Source: Clostridium sp. 28_12 (GTDB lineage: Bacteria; Bacillota; Clostridia; TANB77; CAG-508). Taken from it: a stretch of 22,776 bases of DNA. The number at the start of each line of letters is the position of its first letter. The first letter of the stretch is position 1. Below the pieces are notes generated by a model. The model worked only from the letters and a program-made list of their open reading frames with translations, was not told the origin of the DNA and made no database searches. Location of the stretch: assembly GCA_001916055.1 (NCBI GenBank), contig MNRR01000032.1, forward strand, positions 1,023-23,798, given 5' to 3'. A program made the position numbers and the translations under genes. Shown in pieces: positions 1 to 7,240 of the stretch.

Positions 1-491
1 AAAAATATGGAAAATTAATACCAAAAATAAGAGAAGAAATTTCAAAATTAAATCAAATGGATTTAGCTAACAAAGTAAAAAATGGTGGAGCAGAATATAT
101 AGATATTGATGGAACGCAAATAGAATTAACTTCTGAAAATTTACTTGTTACAATGCAAGGAAAAGAAGGATTCGCATTTGCCGGTGAAGGAGAAATAGGT
201 GTAGTCTTAGATACAACAATAACTCCAGAATTAAAAGAAGAAGGATATGTAAGAGAGATTTTATCAAAAGTTCAAAATATGAGAAAAGATAAAGGATTTG
301 AAGTATTAGATAAAATAAACTTATATGTATCAGAAAATCAAATGTTAGAAGAACTTGTAAAGAAATTCGAATCTGAAATCAAGAAAGAAACTTTAACAGA
401 GAATGTAGTATTTAATACACAAAGAGATACTTATACAGAAGTAAGTATAAATGGAGAACGATTATTACTTGATGTCGAAATTTGTCAATGA
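1..491 (+). CDS. ileS: Isoleucyl-tRNA synthetase, C-terminal fragment
   Basis: The reading frame is open from position 3 with no start codon, so this is the 3' end of a longer gene that begins before the window. The visible tail of about 162 residues matches the C-terminal region of the eukaryote-like (type 2) bacterial isoleucyl-tRNA synthetases. It has the stretch ITPELKEEGYVREILSKVQ followed by NMRKDKGFEV, which is the hydrophobic-charged pattern of the domain behind the anticodon-binding region. The enzyme charges tRNA-Ile with isoleucine in the cytoplasm. The catalytic HIGH and KMSKS motifs lie outside the window and cannot be checked. The first internal ATG, at 57, is not a plausible start because the upstream codons continue the same domain. 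The gene ends just before a strong terminator. Confidence 0.9.
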   Translation, partial: KYGKLIPKIREEISKLNQMDLANKVKNGGAEYIDIDGTQIELTSENLLVTMQGKEGFAFAGEGEIGVVLDTTITPELKEEGYVREILSKVQNMRKDKGFEVLDKINLYVSENQMLEELVKKFESEIKKETLTENVVFNTQRDTYTEVSINGERLLLDVEICQ

Positions 492-498
492 AAAGTTC

Positions 499-527
499 TT
501 GACATTAACTATTGACGGTTGTATAAT
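499..527 (+). promoter_or_regulatory. Perfect-consensus sigma-A promoter inside the ileS terminator
   Basis: TTGACA (499-504) and TATAAT (522-527) are separated by exactly 17 bases. The -35 box starts eight bases after the ileS stop codon. The -10 box overlaps the 5' arm of the ileS terminator hairpin. The expected start near 534 means the new transcript lacks that 5' arm, so it should not be stopped by the terminator. It would drive the gene at 676. Confidence 0.75.
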
Positions 528-557
528 AGAAGCATATTATGTGCTTCTATTTTTTTT
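525..557 (+). terminator. Intrinsic terminator of ileS
   Basis: The arm 525-534 (AATAGAAGCA) pairs with 542-551 (TGCTTCTATT) around a seven-base loop and is followed by a run of T to 557. This is a classic Rho-independent terminator, placed about 35 bases after the ileS stop codon. Its 5' arm shares bases with the -10 box of the promoter at 499-527. Confidence 0.85.
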
Positions 558-675
558 CTGCACATATTTATAAGGTGTACAAAGTATTTTATTTATTTCA
601 ATGAAGAATTTAATTCATAAACACAAAAAAATTAAATCTTTTTAAGTTAAATCAAAAAATCAAGGAGGAAAATAT

Positions 676-1077
676 ATGGTAGATAATAATGAAATATTAG
701 GACAAATATTAAAAATAGGACAAACATTAAATGCATTTCAATTACAAATGGCAGCAGAACTTAGTGAGTTGAGAGCAGAAATTAAGAAAAGTAGAGAAAT
801 AGAAAATGAACACTGGCTAGAAAATTTGAGACGTTGGAACGAAAATGACAAATGCTGGAAAGAAAACAACAGACGTTGGAAAGAAAATAAAAAGTTATGG
901 GAAGAGAATAATAAAAAATGGGAAGAAAATAAGCAGCTATGGATAAAAAATGGAATTGATAGAGAAAGAGACCATCAAGAAATCATGGATATATTTATAA
1001 GATATGATATTTCGTTATCAAAAAAATTAGGAGACCCCAATGCAGAAAAAATGAAAAAATTTCTTAAATGTAATTAA
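676..1077 (+). CDS. Small coiled-coil protein with tryptophan heptad repeat
   Basis: 133 residues, not a family I recognise. The start is set by the ribosome binding site AAGGAGG at 662-668. Residues 1-46 form a predicted amphipathic helix. Residues 47-92 are six tandem heptads with Trp at 47, 54, 61, 68, 75, 82 and 89, each followed three residues later by Asn (pattern W-x-[EK]-N, or close to it). The rest of each repeat is Glu, Lys and Arg. This fits a long coiled coil with Trp and Asn in the two core positions. The tail (93-133) is charged, with no membrane segment or signal peptide. The repeat is also seen in the DNA as imperfect 21-base units from 814 to about 960. The gene has its own promoter (499-527) and its own terminator (1107-1147), so it is a single-gene unit. 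It is probably cytoplasmic and self-associating; function unknown. Confidence 0.8.
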   Translation: MVDNNEILGQILKIGQTLNAFQLQMAAELSELRAEIKKSREIENEHWLENLRRWNENDKCWKENNRRWKENKKLWEENNKKWEENKQLWIKNGIDRERDHQEIMDIFIRYDISLSKKLGDPNAEKMKKFLKCN

Positions 1078-1106
1078 AAAATAAAAGTACACCTAAAAAA
1101 TATAAA

Positions 1107-1147
1107 TAATATTTAGTTCTGAAAAAGAAACTAAGTATTAGTTTTTT
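1107..1147 (+). terminator. Terminator of the coiled-coil gene
   Basis: The arm 1107-1118 pairs with 1129-1140 (12 pairs, one a G-U wobble) around a ten-base loop (1119-1128). It is followed by AG and six T residues (1142-1147). The stem is AT-rich, so the terminator may be leaky into queA. Confidence 0.65.
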
Positions 1148-1156
1148 ACATAAAAC

Positions 1157-1190
1157 TTGAAAAAATAATAAAAAAATAGTACATTATAAG
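1157..1190 (+). promoter_or_regulatory. Possible promoter of the queA-tgt operon
   Basis: TTGAAA at 1157-1162 is followed by the AT-rich stretch TACATTATAAG (1180-1190), which offers several imperfect -10 boxes at 17-22 bases. The region lies between the upstream terminator and queA, where a promoter is expected. The exact -10 box cannot be decided. A start near 1192-1197 leaves a leader of only about 30 bases. Confidence 0.4.
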
Positions 1191-1227
1191 AGTGAAAAAA
1201 GAGATATAGAAAGGAAATGCGATAAAA

Positions 1228-2253
1228 GTGAAATTAACAGAATTTAATTATGAATTACCAGAAAGATTAATAGCACAAGTACCAATAGAAAAGAGAGATG
1301 AGTCTAGACTAATGGTACTTGACAGAGAAAAACAAACAATAGAAAATAAAACATTTAAAGATATAATAGATTATTTGAAACCAGGAGATTGTTTGGTAAG
1401 AAATAATACTAAAGTATTACCAGCAAGACTTTATGGAAGAAAAGAAACAGGAGCACATGTAGAATTTTTATTATTAAATAGGATTGAAGGAGAGATATGG
1501 GAATGCATAGTAAGACCTGGTAATAAATTACATATAGGTGCTAAAGTAATATTTGGAGATGGGATACTAAAAGCAGAAGTATTAGACACAATGCCAGGAG
1601 GAACAAGAAAAGTAGAATTTAAATATCAAGGAATATTTAATGAAATTTTAGACAAAATTGGATTAATGCCACTTCCACCATATATTCATGAATCATTAAA
1701 AGAAAATGATAGATATCAAACAGTATATGCAAAATATGAAGGATCAGCAGCTGCACCAACAGCAGGGTTACATTTTACAGATGAACTATTAAAGAAAATA
1801 GAAGAAAAAGGTGTAAAAATAGCAAATGTAACACTTCATGTGGGAATTGGAACATTTAGACCTGTAAAAGAAGAAAATATAGAAGAACATGATATGCATT
1901 CAGAACATTTCTATATAAAACAAGAAGATGTAGATAAAATAAACAAAACAAAGAAAAATGGAAAAAAAGTAATTGCAGTAGGAACTACATCTTGTAGAGT
2001 ACTAGAAACAATAGCTGATGAGAAAACAGGACTTGTAAAAGCAACAGAAGGAGATACTAATATTTTTATATATCCAGGATATAGATTTAAATGTTTAGAT
2101 GGATTAATAACGAATTTTCACTTACCAGAATCAACTTTACTAATGTTAGTATCAGCATTAGCTGGAAGAGAATATATACTAAAAGCTTATAATGAAGCTG
2201 TTAGACAAGAATATAAATTTTTCAGTTTTGGAGATGCAATGTTTATAAAATAA
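1228..2253 (+). CDS. queA: S-adenosylmethionine:tRNA ribosyltransferase-isomerase
   Basis: QueA transfers and isomerises the ribosyl group of S-adenosylmethionine onto preQ1 at tRNA position 34, giving epoxyqueuosine. It acts in the cytoplasm after Tgt. The 341-residue length is normal for the family. Recognisable blocks are the N-terminal YELPERLIAQ (residues 8-17), GSAAAPTAGLHFT (172-184), LHVGIGTFRPV (203-213) and FHLPESTLLM (297-306). The start is GTG, preceded by AGAAAGG ending at 1214; the only nearby ATG (1217) is out of frame and stops after two codons. tgt begins 23 bases downstream with its own ribosome binding site, so both are probably on one transcript. No preQ1 riboswitch is visible upstream. 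Confidence 0.96.
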   Translation: MKLTEFNYELPERLIAQVPIEKRDESRLMVLDREKQTIENKTFKDIIDYLKPGDCLVRNNTKVLPARLYGRKETGAHVEFLLLNRIEGEIWECIVRPGNKLHIGAKVIFGDGILKAEVLDTMPGGTRKVEFKYQGIFNEILDKIGLMPLPPYIHESLKENDRYQTVYAKYEGSAAAPTAGLHFTDELLKKIEEKGVKIANVTLHVGIGTFRPVKEENIEEHDMHSEHFYIKQEDVDKINKTKKNGKKVIAVGTTSCRVLETIADEKTGLVKATEGDTNIFIYPGYRFKCLDGLITNFHLPESTLLMLVSALAGREYILKAYNEAVRQEYKFFSFGDAMFIK

Positions 2254-2276
2254 AATATTTAAAGAAAGGATAGAAC

Positions 2277-3401
2277 ATGAAACCAGCAGTAACATATGAA
2301 CTATTACATGAATGTAAACAAACAGGGGCAAGAAGAGGGGTAATACACACACCACATGGAGATATACAAACTCCAATATTTATGCCAGTAGGGACACAAG
2401 CAACAGTAAAATCCATGACACCAGAAGAATTAAAAGAAGAAGTAAAAGCACAAATAATATTATCAAATACATATCACCTATATCTAAGGCCAGGTCAAGA
2501 AATAGTAAAAGAAGCGGGAGGACTTCATAAGTTTATGAATTGGGATAGGCCAATATTAACAGACAGTGGAGGTTTTCAAGTATTTAGTCTAAGTGCTTTA
2601 AGAAAAATAAAAGAAGAAGGAGTTGAATTTCATTCACATCTTGATGGAAGTAAACATGTATTTACGCCAGAAAGTGTTATGAAAACAGAAGAAGATTTAG
2701 GCGCAGATATTATAATGGCATTTGATGAATGTTGTCCGTATCCTTCGACATATGAGTATACAAAAAATTCTATGGAAAGAACAACTAGATGGGCCAAAAG
2801 ATGCAAAGAGGCACATAAAACAGAAAATCAGGCACTATTTGGAATAATTCAAGGAGGATTTTTTGAAGATTTAAGAAAAAAATCAGTTGAAGATTTAATA
2901 GCATTAGATTTACCTGGATATGCAATAGGGGGAATAAGTGTAGGAGAACCTAAGGAAGAATTCTTGAAAATGTTATATTATACTGCACCATTAATGCCAA
3001 AAGATAAACCAAGATATTTGATGGGAGTTGGAACACCAGATTACCTTATAGAAGCTGCGATGGCTGGTATTGATATGTGTGACTGTGTACTTCCAACTAG
3101 AATTGCAAGAAACGGAACAGCTATGACATCTCACGGAAAAGTTGTGGTAAGAAATGCAACATATGAAAGAGATTGGGAACCATTAGACCCTGAATGCGAT
3201 TGTTATACTTGTAAAAATTATACAAGGGCTTATATAAGACACTTGATAAAAACAAACGAAATTTTGGGAGTCAGATTACTTTCTATTCATAACTTAAGGT
3301 TCTTGACTAAATTAATGGAAAGAGTTAGAATAGAAATTGAAAATGATAATTTAGGAACATTTAAAGAAGAATTTTATAAAAAGTATGGTTACGAAAAATA
3401 G
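2277..3401 (+). CDS. tgt: tRNA-guanine(34) transglycosylase (bacterial type)
   Basis: Tgt exchanges guanine 34 in GUN-anticodon tRNAs for preQ1, the first tRNA-level step of queuosine synthesis, directly before QueA. At 374 residues it is full length. Substrate-pocket motifs are TDSGGFQVFSL (residues 95-105, with Asp96) and MAFDECCPYP (147-156). The nucleophile should be Asp269 in MCDCVLPTR by comparison with the Zymomonas enzyme. The zinc site C-x-C-x2-C-x25-H is intact at Cys307, Cys309, Cys312 and His338. The ribosome binding site AAAGGA at 2267-2272 supports the ATG at 2277. The next gene follows after 11 bases. Bacterial yajC, secD and secF, common neighbours of tgt, are not here. Confidence 0.97.
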   Translation: MKPAVTYELLHECKQTGARRGVIHTPHGDIQTPIFMPVGTQATVKSMTPEELKEEVKAQIILSNTYHLYLRPGQEIVKEAGGLHKFMNWDRPILTDSGGFQVFSLSALRKIKEEGVEFHSHLDGSKHVFTPESVMKTEEDLGADIIMAFDECCPYPSTYEYTKNSMERTTRWAKRCKEAHKTENQALFGIIQGGFFEDLRKKSVEDLIALDLPGYAIGGISVGEPKEEFLKMLYYTAPLMPKDKPRYLMGVGTPDYLIEAAMAGIDMCDCVLPTRIARNGTAMTSHGKVVVRNATYERDWEPLDPECDCYTCKNYTRAYIRHLIKTNEILGVRLLSIHNLRFLTKLMERVRIEIENDNLGTFKEEFYKKYGYEK

Positions 3402-3412
3402 GAGGAAAATTC

Positions 3413-4744
3413 ATGGAGTTATATGAAGAAGTTGATAACAAAAAAAAGTCAAAATTACCTATGATTATAGGAATTTTATTGACTGTATTAATAATTCTTA
3501 TTATAGTTATAATAGGAACTATAATATATTTAAAACAATCAGTTATGCAAATAACTGTAAATGGTCAAAACAAAAATGAAATAGAAAAATTATTATATAT
3601 TCCTGAGGATGACAATACAAAATTATACATTCCTATAAGGGCAATAGCCAAATATCTGAATTATAACGACTTTAGAGGTGATTATAAAATAAAATCAGAA
3701 GATTCGACTAAATGTTATGTGAAAAATGAAAATGAAATAGCAATGTTTACTAAGGACTCCGATACTTTAGTTAAGACAAGAGGTGATTCTGATTACGAAT
3801 ATGTGAAATTAGAAGAAAAAGTTTTAGAAAAAGATGGTGAACTTTATACAACGCCAAGTGGAATTGAGAAAGCTTTTAATATTTTGTTTGAGTACAATGC
3901 AAATAAAAAGAACATAAATATATATACAATGGATTATTTAAATAAAATGTATGCTTCAAAATTAAAAATTGATGGAGAAACAGTAAAACTATCAGAAGAA
4001 TATTCTGACCAAAAAGCAATATTTGAAGGATTAATAATTGTAATAAAAAATAATATTTATGGAGTCGTAGATGTAGAAAGTGGAAATCCTATATTAGAAT
4101 TTAAATATGAAGATATAAAATATTTACCAGCAACTTCGGATTTTTTGGTAAAAAGCAATAATAAATATGGAGTTATAGGAAAAGATACATCGATAAAAGT
4201 AAGAACTGTATATGATGAGATAAAAATCATGGATAACCAAAATGAATTATATTTAGTAAAACAAAATAATTTGTATGGAGTAATTGATACAAAAGGAAAA
4301 ACAATAATATCACCAGAATATAAACAAATAGGAATAGACATTTCAAAATTCACTCAAAATGGAATAGAAAATCAGTATGTTTTGTTAAATAAAATTATAC
4401 CAGTAAAGAATAATCAGGATTTATGGGGAATGTTTGATATAAAGGGACAGTTAGTAAAAGATTTTATATTTACAGGGATTGGATGTAGCTCATCAAATTT
4501 GAGCAAAATCGCTAATGCATATCCAGCAGTGGTAATTCCAAGTTATCAAGTAATTATTGTTGAAAAAGATAAACATTATAATATAATAACTACTAGTGGA
4601 GAAGAATTAATACCAACATATGTATTAGAGACAATATATTTAAAAACAAATACAGAAACGGGTGAAAACACATTCTATATGGCATATAATAATAATGAGA
4701 AGGTAATGAGTGTGGAAGAGTGGTTAGCAAGTACTGGAAGATAA
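3413..4744 (+). CDS. Membrane-anchored WG-repeat protein
   Basis: 443 residues. A basic N-terminus (KKKSK) precedes one strongly hydrophobic segment at about 16-40, so the bulk is probably outside the membrane. Residues 46-95 contain LYIPIRAIAKYLNYN, which resembles the stalk-like domain of copper amine oxidase N-terminal domains. From about 205 onward there are WG-type repeats: YGVVD (216), YGVIG (252), YGVID (288), WGMFD (338) and a degenerate YNIIT (389), each followed about 10-15 residues later by a hydrophobic-aromatic stretch. WG repeats form beta structure and often bind other proteins or wall components; the ligand is unknown. The start is 11 bases after tgt with AGGAGG at 3401-3406, so it is very likely co-transcribed with queA and tgt. 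No enzymatic motif is visible. Confidence 0.8.
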   Translation: MELYEEVDNKKKSKLPMIIGILLTVLIILIIVIIGTIIYLKQSVMQITVNGQNKNEIEKLLYIPEDDNTKLYIPIRAIAKYLNYNDFRGDYKIKSEDSTKCYVKNENEIAMFTKDSDTLVKTRGDSDYEYVKLEEKVLEKDGELYTTPSGIEKAFNILFEYNANKKNINIYTMDYLNKMYASKLKIDGETVKLSEEYSDQKAIFEGLIIVIKNNIYGVVDVESGNPILEFKYEDIKYLPATSDFLVKSNNKYGVIGKDTSIKVRTVYDEIKIMDNQNELYLVKQNNLYGVIDTKGKTIISPEYKQIGIDISKFTQNGIENQYVLLNKIIPVKNNQDLWGMFDIKGQLVKDFIFTGIGCSSSNLSKIANAYPAVVIPSYQVIIVEKDKHYNIITTSGEELIPTYVLETIYLKTNTETGENTFYMAYNNNEKVMSVEEWLASTGR

Positions 4745-4768
4745 AAAATAAAAAATGGAGGAACAAAA

Positions 4769-5029
4769 ATGGCTACAAGAGATAAAAATACATGGGTAAT
4801 ATTACTATTTATAGTTGCAGGATTAGTTATAGGAGGATTGTTAGGAGAAGTTGCATCACAGGTTGATTGGCTTAGCTGGTTGGCATATGGACAATCATTT
4901 GGAATAAAAGAACCATTTGTACTAAATATGAATGTACTAAGTTTAACATTTGCATGTTCTCTTCAAATTAATATAGCTAGTATAATAGGATTAGCAATAG
5001 CAATCTTTTTATATAAAAAATTATATTAA
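4769..5029 (+). CDS. DUF4321 family small membrane protein
   Basis: 86 residues with two hydrophobic segments, about 9-26 and 62-83. The family pattern is clear: a glycine-rich first helix ending in GGLLGEVASQ, a short extracytoplasmic or cytoplasmic loop with YGQSFGI, then LNMNVLSLTFACSLQINIASIIGLAIA. This matches DUF4321 proteins of Clostridia in length and order. The function of the family is not known to me. The ribosome binding site TGGAGG (4757-4762) sets the start. It lies 24 bases after the WG-repeat gene and 18 bases before the next gene, in the same direction, so it belongs to the queA operon. Confidence 0.8.
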   Translation: MATRDKNTWVILLFIVAGLVIGGLLGEVASQVDWLSWLAYGQSFGIKEPFVLNMNVLSLTFACSLQINIASIIGLAIAIFLYKKLY

Positions 5030-5047
5030 AAAGAAAGGAAAAAATGT

Positions 5048-6112
5048 ATGGAAATAGAAGGGGAGCAAATAATAAAAAAAGGTAAGAGAATGCCTAAATG
5101 GATATTTGTAGGTTATGTTATATGTATAGCTGTAATAATATTTGCATCGGTGTCTATGGAAAAAAGACAAAGGTCTGAATTGCCAGAAGCAATAGATTTT
5201 ACTACTGATGGTGCACTTGGAATGGAAGAAGGAAAATATGCATATTTAGAAGTTCAAGGATTGACTGATGAGATTGCAACATATGGAAGCACAGATGATA
5301 CATCAGATTCAGCAATTGATAGATATTATGTTGCATACAACAATGGATATTGGTATGTTGTTGATTTAAACTTAGAAACAATTGATGAATTGAAAGACAT
5401 AAAGGAATATACATATTCAACAGATGAAAATGCACAAACTCCAAATTCAATAAAAATCTATGGAATGACTGAAAAGATACCAGATGAATTGAAAACAATG
5501 TTGATAGATTATTATAACCAAGGTGTTGAAGAAGAAAATAAGATAACAACAGATGATTTTGAAAGATATTTTGGAAGTACATTACTAAATGTTAGAAAAT
5601 CACCAGTAGATACAACTGCAGAAGAAGTTATTATATTTTTTGCAATGATTGGAATGATTATTATATTTATATATAATATTTCAATTTATATTATAAAGCA
5701 AAAAATAAAAAATTATTTAAAGAAAAATGATTATAAAAATGAATTAGCAAAGCAATTAGATGATAATGTAGAAGAAAAACATTATAGAGATATGGTTATT
5801 TTAACAAAAGACTTTTTGGTAGATTTAAAGAGCAACGGAGGATTTTCTGCATTTAAGTATTCTGATGTAAAATGGATACATATACATAGCGTAAAATATT
5901 ATGGAATTATAACAACAGCTTCAAGCATAATTGTGCATTTAAATGATGGAAAAACAAATATACAATGCATAAAAATAAAAGGTGGAACAACAGATGAATT
6001 TTTAGATATATTTAATAAAATATGTGAGAAAGTTCCAACAGATTGTCTAAAAGGATATACTCAAGAAAATATAAAAGCATTTAAAGAATATAAAAAAGAA
6101 AACGGAAAATAA
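5048..6112 (+). CDS. Unrecognised two-helix membrane protein
   Basis: 354 residues, not a family I recognise with certainty. A hydrophobic helix at about 18-36 is followed by a roughly 150-residue soluble domain, rich in Asp, Glu, Thr and Tyr, probably outside the cell. A second helix lies at about 192-216, then a basic junction (KQKIKNYLKK) and a C-terminal cytosolic domain of about 135 residues. The C-terminal part, with FKYSDVKWIHIHSVKYYGI and IIVHLNDGKTNIQCIKIKG, alternates strands as bacterial PH-like domains do; this is only a resemblance. The start at 5048 has AAAGG at 5034-5038; the earlier ATG at 5044 is out of frame. It is the last gene of the run from queA and ends inside a bidirectional terminator. 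Confidence 0.75.
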   Translation: MEIEGEQIIKKGKRMPKWIFVGYVICIAVIIFASVSMEKRQRSELPEAIDFTTDGALGMEEGKYAYLEVQGLTDEIATYGSTDDTSDSAIDRYYVAYNNGYWYVVDLNLETIDELKDIKEYTYSTDENAQTPNSIKIYGMTEKIPDELKTMLIDYYNQGVEEENKITTDDFERYFGSTLLNVRKSPVDTTAEEVIIFFAMIGMIIIFIYNISIYIIKQKIKNYLKKNDYKNELAKQLDDNVEEKHYRDMVILTKDFLVDLKSNGGFSAFKYSDVKWIHIHSVKYYGIITTASSIIVHLNDGKTNIQCIKIKGGTTDEFLDIFNKICEKVPTDCLKGYTQENIKAFKEYKKENGK

Positions 6113-6128
6113 ATTCCGTTTTCTTTTT
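6098..6128. terminator. Bidirectional terminator between convergent genes
   Basis: GAAAACGGAA (6098-6107) pairs perfectly with TTCCGTTTTC (6114-6123) around AATAAA. Five T residues follow on the plus strand. On the minus strand, the A-run at 6092-6097 gives a T-run after the same stem, so rpsI transcription stops here too. The 5' arm lies within the last codons of the upstream gene. Confidence 0.85.
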
Positions 6129-6138
6129 ATATTTTTTA

Positions 6139-6540
6139 CTATCTCTTTGAGAATTGTGGTGCTTTTCTTGCTTTTTTAAGACCGTATTTTTTTCTTTCTT
6201 TCATACGTGGATCTCTTGTTAGGAATCCGTTTGTTTTTAAAGCTGGTCTGTATTCTGAATTAGCTTCGTTTAAAGCTCTAGCAATACCATGTCTGATAGC
6301 TCCAGCTTGACCAGAAACTCCACCACCATAAACTGAACAAATTACATCATATTTAGATAATGTATTTGTAACTGTTAAGGGTTGTCTAACAATAACTTTT
6401 AAAGTTTCTAAATCGAAGAATTCTTCAATATCTTTTCCGTTAATTGTTATTTTTCCTGTTCCTTCAACTAATCTTACTCTAGCTATAGAACTTTTTCTTC
6501 TTCCTGTACCCATGTATACGATTTTATTTGACTTAGCCAT
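6139..6540 (-). CDS. rpsI: 30S ribosomal protein uS9
   Basis: 133 residues, normal length for bacterial uS9. It opens with YMGTGRRKSSIARVRLVEGTG and has GGGVSGQAGAIRHGIARAL in the middle. The basic tail ends in QFSKR, the universally conserved C-terminus that reaches towards the P-site tRNA. It assembles in the head of the small subunit. It lies 18 bases downstream of rplM on the same strand, the standard bacterial pairing, and has a GGAGG-type ribosome binding site (6549-6553 on the plus strand). Transcription ends at the bidirectional hairpin 6098-6128. Confidence 0.98.
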   Translation of the reverse strand: MAKSNKIVYMGTGRRKSSIARVRLVEGTGKITINGKDIEEFFDLETLKVIVRQPLTVTNTLSKYDVICSVYGGGVSGQAGAIRHGIARALNEANSEYRPALKTNGFLTRDPRMKERKKYGLKKARKAPQFSKR

Positions 6541-6558
6541 TTAATAGTTCCTCCTTAA

Positions 6559-6993
6559 TTAAAAATTCCAAATTTCTGGTTTTTGTGCTTGAAGATTGTG
6601 TTCGCTACCAGCGAATACTCTTAATTTTTTTGCCATAGCTCTACCTAATGAGTTATGTGGTAACATTCCTTTTATAGCTAATGTCATAGCTTTTTCTGGA
6701 TTTTTTGCAAGCATTACTGATGCTGGAGTTTCTTTCATTCCTCCAATATAACCAGAGTGATGTCTGTAAATTTTTGAATTTATTTTATTTCCTGTTAATA
6801 TAACATCTTTACAATTGATGATAACAACATTATCACCTGTATCAATGTTTGGTGTGAAAGTTGGTTTGTGTTTTCCTCTTAATAATCTAGCAGCTTCAGT
6901 AGCAACTCTACCTAATGGTTTATTTGCTGCATCAATTACGTACCATTTTCTTTCAACTGATTCTTTTTTTGCACTATATGTAACGTTATTCAT
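6559..6993 (-). CDS. rplM: 50S ribosomal protein uL13
   Basis: 144 residues, full length. The conserved WYVIDAANKPLGRVATEAAR, DTGDNVVIINC and GMLPHNSLGRAMAKKLRVF blocks are all present. uL13 binds 23S rRNA early in large-subunit assembly. It is the first gene of the rplM-rpsI operon. The start is preceded by GGAGGG at 7005-7010 (plus-strand coordinates). Between that site and the ATG lies a small inverted repeat, GGTAA/TTACC (6994-7006). A consensus promoter and a hairpin-forming leader lie upstream, so autoregulation by a ribosomal protein is likely. Confidence 0.98.
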   Translation of the reverse strand: MNNVTYSAKKESVERKWYVIDAANKPLGRVATEAARLLRGKHKPTFTPNIDTGDNVVIINCKDVILTGNKINSKIYRHHSGYIGGMKETPASVMLAKNPEKAMTLAIKGMLPHNSLGRAMAKKLRVFAGSEHNLQAQKPEIWNF

Positions 6994-7032
6994 GGTAATA
7001 TTTACCCTCCTATTTTAAATTTAATTTAATAT

Positions 7033-7075
7033 ATATGAAATTTAAATCTAAAACCACCGGGGAGAAGTTTCATAT
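7033..7075 (-). promoter_or_regulatory. Structured leader of rplM, possible L13 leader
   Basis: In the transcript, AUAUGAAA pairs with UUUCAUAU (plus-strand 7068-7075 and 7033-7040), closing a 27-base loop that contains CUUCUCCCCGGUGGUUUUAGA, an island of G and C in very AT-rich surroundings. Ribosomal-protein leaders upstream of rplM are known in low-GC Gram-positives. Position and size fit, but I did not recognise the consensus sequence itself. Confidence 0.45.
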
Positions 7076-7105
7076 TTAAATCATATTTTAACATAATACT
7101 AATCA

Positions 7106-7134
7106 ATTTTAATACAAAATTAGCCATTTGTCAA
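7106..7134 (-). promoter_or_regulatory. Promoter of rplM-rpsI
   Basis: Read on the minus strand: TTGACA (7134-7129), 17 bases, TAAAAT (7111-7106). Five of six -10 bases and all -35 bases match sigma-A consensus, as expected for a ribosomal protein operon. The transcript would begin near 7099. Confidence 0.8.
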
Positions 7135-7152
7135 TAAATTTGATAAAAGTTC

Positions 7153-7181
7153 TTGATAATTTTAACATTTATAGATATAAT
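7153..7181 (+). promoter_or_regulatory. Promoter of the flippase gene
   Basis: TTGATA (7153-7158), 17 bases, TATAAT (7176-7181). It stands back to back with the rplM promoter, the two -35 boxes being 18 bases apart. The leader of about 53 bases has no obvious structure. Confidence 0.75.
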
Positions 7182-7240
7182 TATTCGGGATTAGAAATAA
7201 AGGGAGAATAAAAAACATAGAATTATTTTTAGGAGGAGTT

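Noticed and set aside
814..960. CRISPR or non-coding tandem repeat
   Set aside because: The 21-base period is imperfect and keeps the reading frame as heptads; there are no spacers.
1078..1227. preQ1 riboswitch before queA-tgt
   Set aside because: I looked for the short preQ1-I pattern (GGUUC stem with CCC and an A-rich tail) and did not see it. The probable leader is too short.
5202..5582. 126-residue minus-strand frame
   Set aside because: It is antisense to the two-helix membrane protein and consists of low-complexity Leu/His/Phe, typical of a complement of AT-rich coding sequence.
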